In this document: positions 50,571 through 50,601 of the stretch, piece by piece
How positions within the stretch are numbered: the stretch's first letter is position 1
Layout: each line of letters begins with the position of its first letter
Source: Pirellulales bacterium
Lineage (GTDB): Bacteria; Planctomycetota; Planctomycetia; Pirellulales; Lacipirellulaceae
Assembly: GCA_020849945.1 (NCBI GenBank)
Contig: JADZFK010000109.1
Location: 1-50,601, forward strand
DNA length: 50,601 nucleotides
Direction: 5' to 3'
Notes under the pieces: model-generated
The model's database searches: none
Told to the model about the DNA's origin: nothing
Seen by the model: only the letters and a program-made list of their open reading frames with translations
Program-made: the position numbers and the translations under genes

Positions 50571-50601
50571 GTGGCCAAAAATTCTTGTGGAAATCGGCCA
50601 C
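50571..50601. repeat. GTGGCC-GGCCAC inverted repeat at the window edge
   Basis: GTGGCC (50571-50576) and GGCCAC (50596-50601) pair at the very end, enclosing AAAAATTCTTGTGGAAATC. The right part may continue beyond the window. The 50340-50570 stretch is C-rich and shows only a weak CCGCC/GGCGG hairpin near 50421-50443 and no gene. Confidence 0.4.

Overview
The window reads as a GC-rich chromosome segment of a planctomycete, most likely of the order Pirellulales. The evidence is the gene content: XylR-like regulators with an AraC tail, a PEP-CTERM surface protein, a topoisomerase VI A subunit, a planctomycete-style lipoate ligase, an LptD/OstA-type outer membrane protein with a very long N-terminus, duplicated Amt/P-II genes, and many intergenic hairpin repeats of the kind that litter these genomes. 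No rRNA, tRNA, CRISPR array, integrase or transposase was seen.

Layout: (1) 1-4436 is a phage-derived capsid module on the plus strand: maturation protease/scaffold, decoration protein, major capsid protein, and three small genes that may be head-completion or connector proteins. (2) 4523-9829 is a small catabolic locus. A XylR-like regulator and an M20 peptidase run leftward; a Rossmann epimerase and a DapA-like aldolase run rightward. (3) 9830-14749 holds a repeat-rich gap, a secreted glycosidase-like protein, a PEP-CTERM protein with a clear sigma70-type promoter, and a small membrane protein. (4) 14965-22780 is all on the minus strand: a BASS transporter, YceH/DUF480, a DUF4190-like membrane protein, a CvpA-like protein, an ATGA-coupled pair made of a PilT-like ATPase and a membrane-anchored, apparently catalytically dead GspE/PilB relative, and HisF. 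(5) 23293-26211 is an unknown membrane protein-thiS-thiG operon followed by two small toxin-antitoxin-like pairs. (6) 26302-31723 is DNA-related: a DinG/XPD-like helicase, a pRiA4b ORF-3-like protein and topoisomerase VI subunit A. (7) 32238-35866 is amt-glnB-amt; a second glnB with glnD follows at 46178-49297. Between them lie an LptD-like protein, a HEAT protein, a lipoate ligase, a squalene-cyclase-like protein, a HlyD-like adaptor and a PduO cobalamin adenosyltransferase. (8) 49812-50339 is a conserved-looking hypothetical gene.

How the genes work together: the two ammonium channels, the two P-II proteins (both keep Tyr51) and GlnD form a complete nitrogen-sensing set. ThiS and ThiG make the thiazole of thiamine. 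The regulator-epimerase-aldolase group looks like a sugar-acid or amino-sugar catabolic unit. The PilT-like and GspE-like pair looks like a type IV pilus/type II secretion motor converted to another use.

The most unusual signals are the dead, membrane-anchored secretion ATPase translationally coupled to an intact PilT; two places where the 3' end of a gene (thiG, and the glycosidase-like gene) is repeated on the far side of inserted cargo, mostly with synonymous differences; and dispersed repeats that sit inside reading frames and are translated (helicase, capsid protease).
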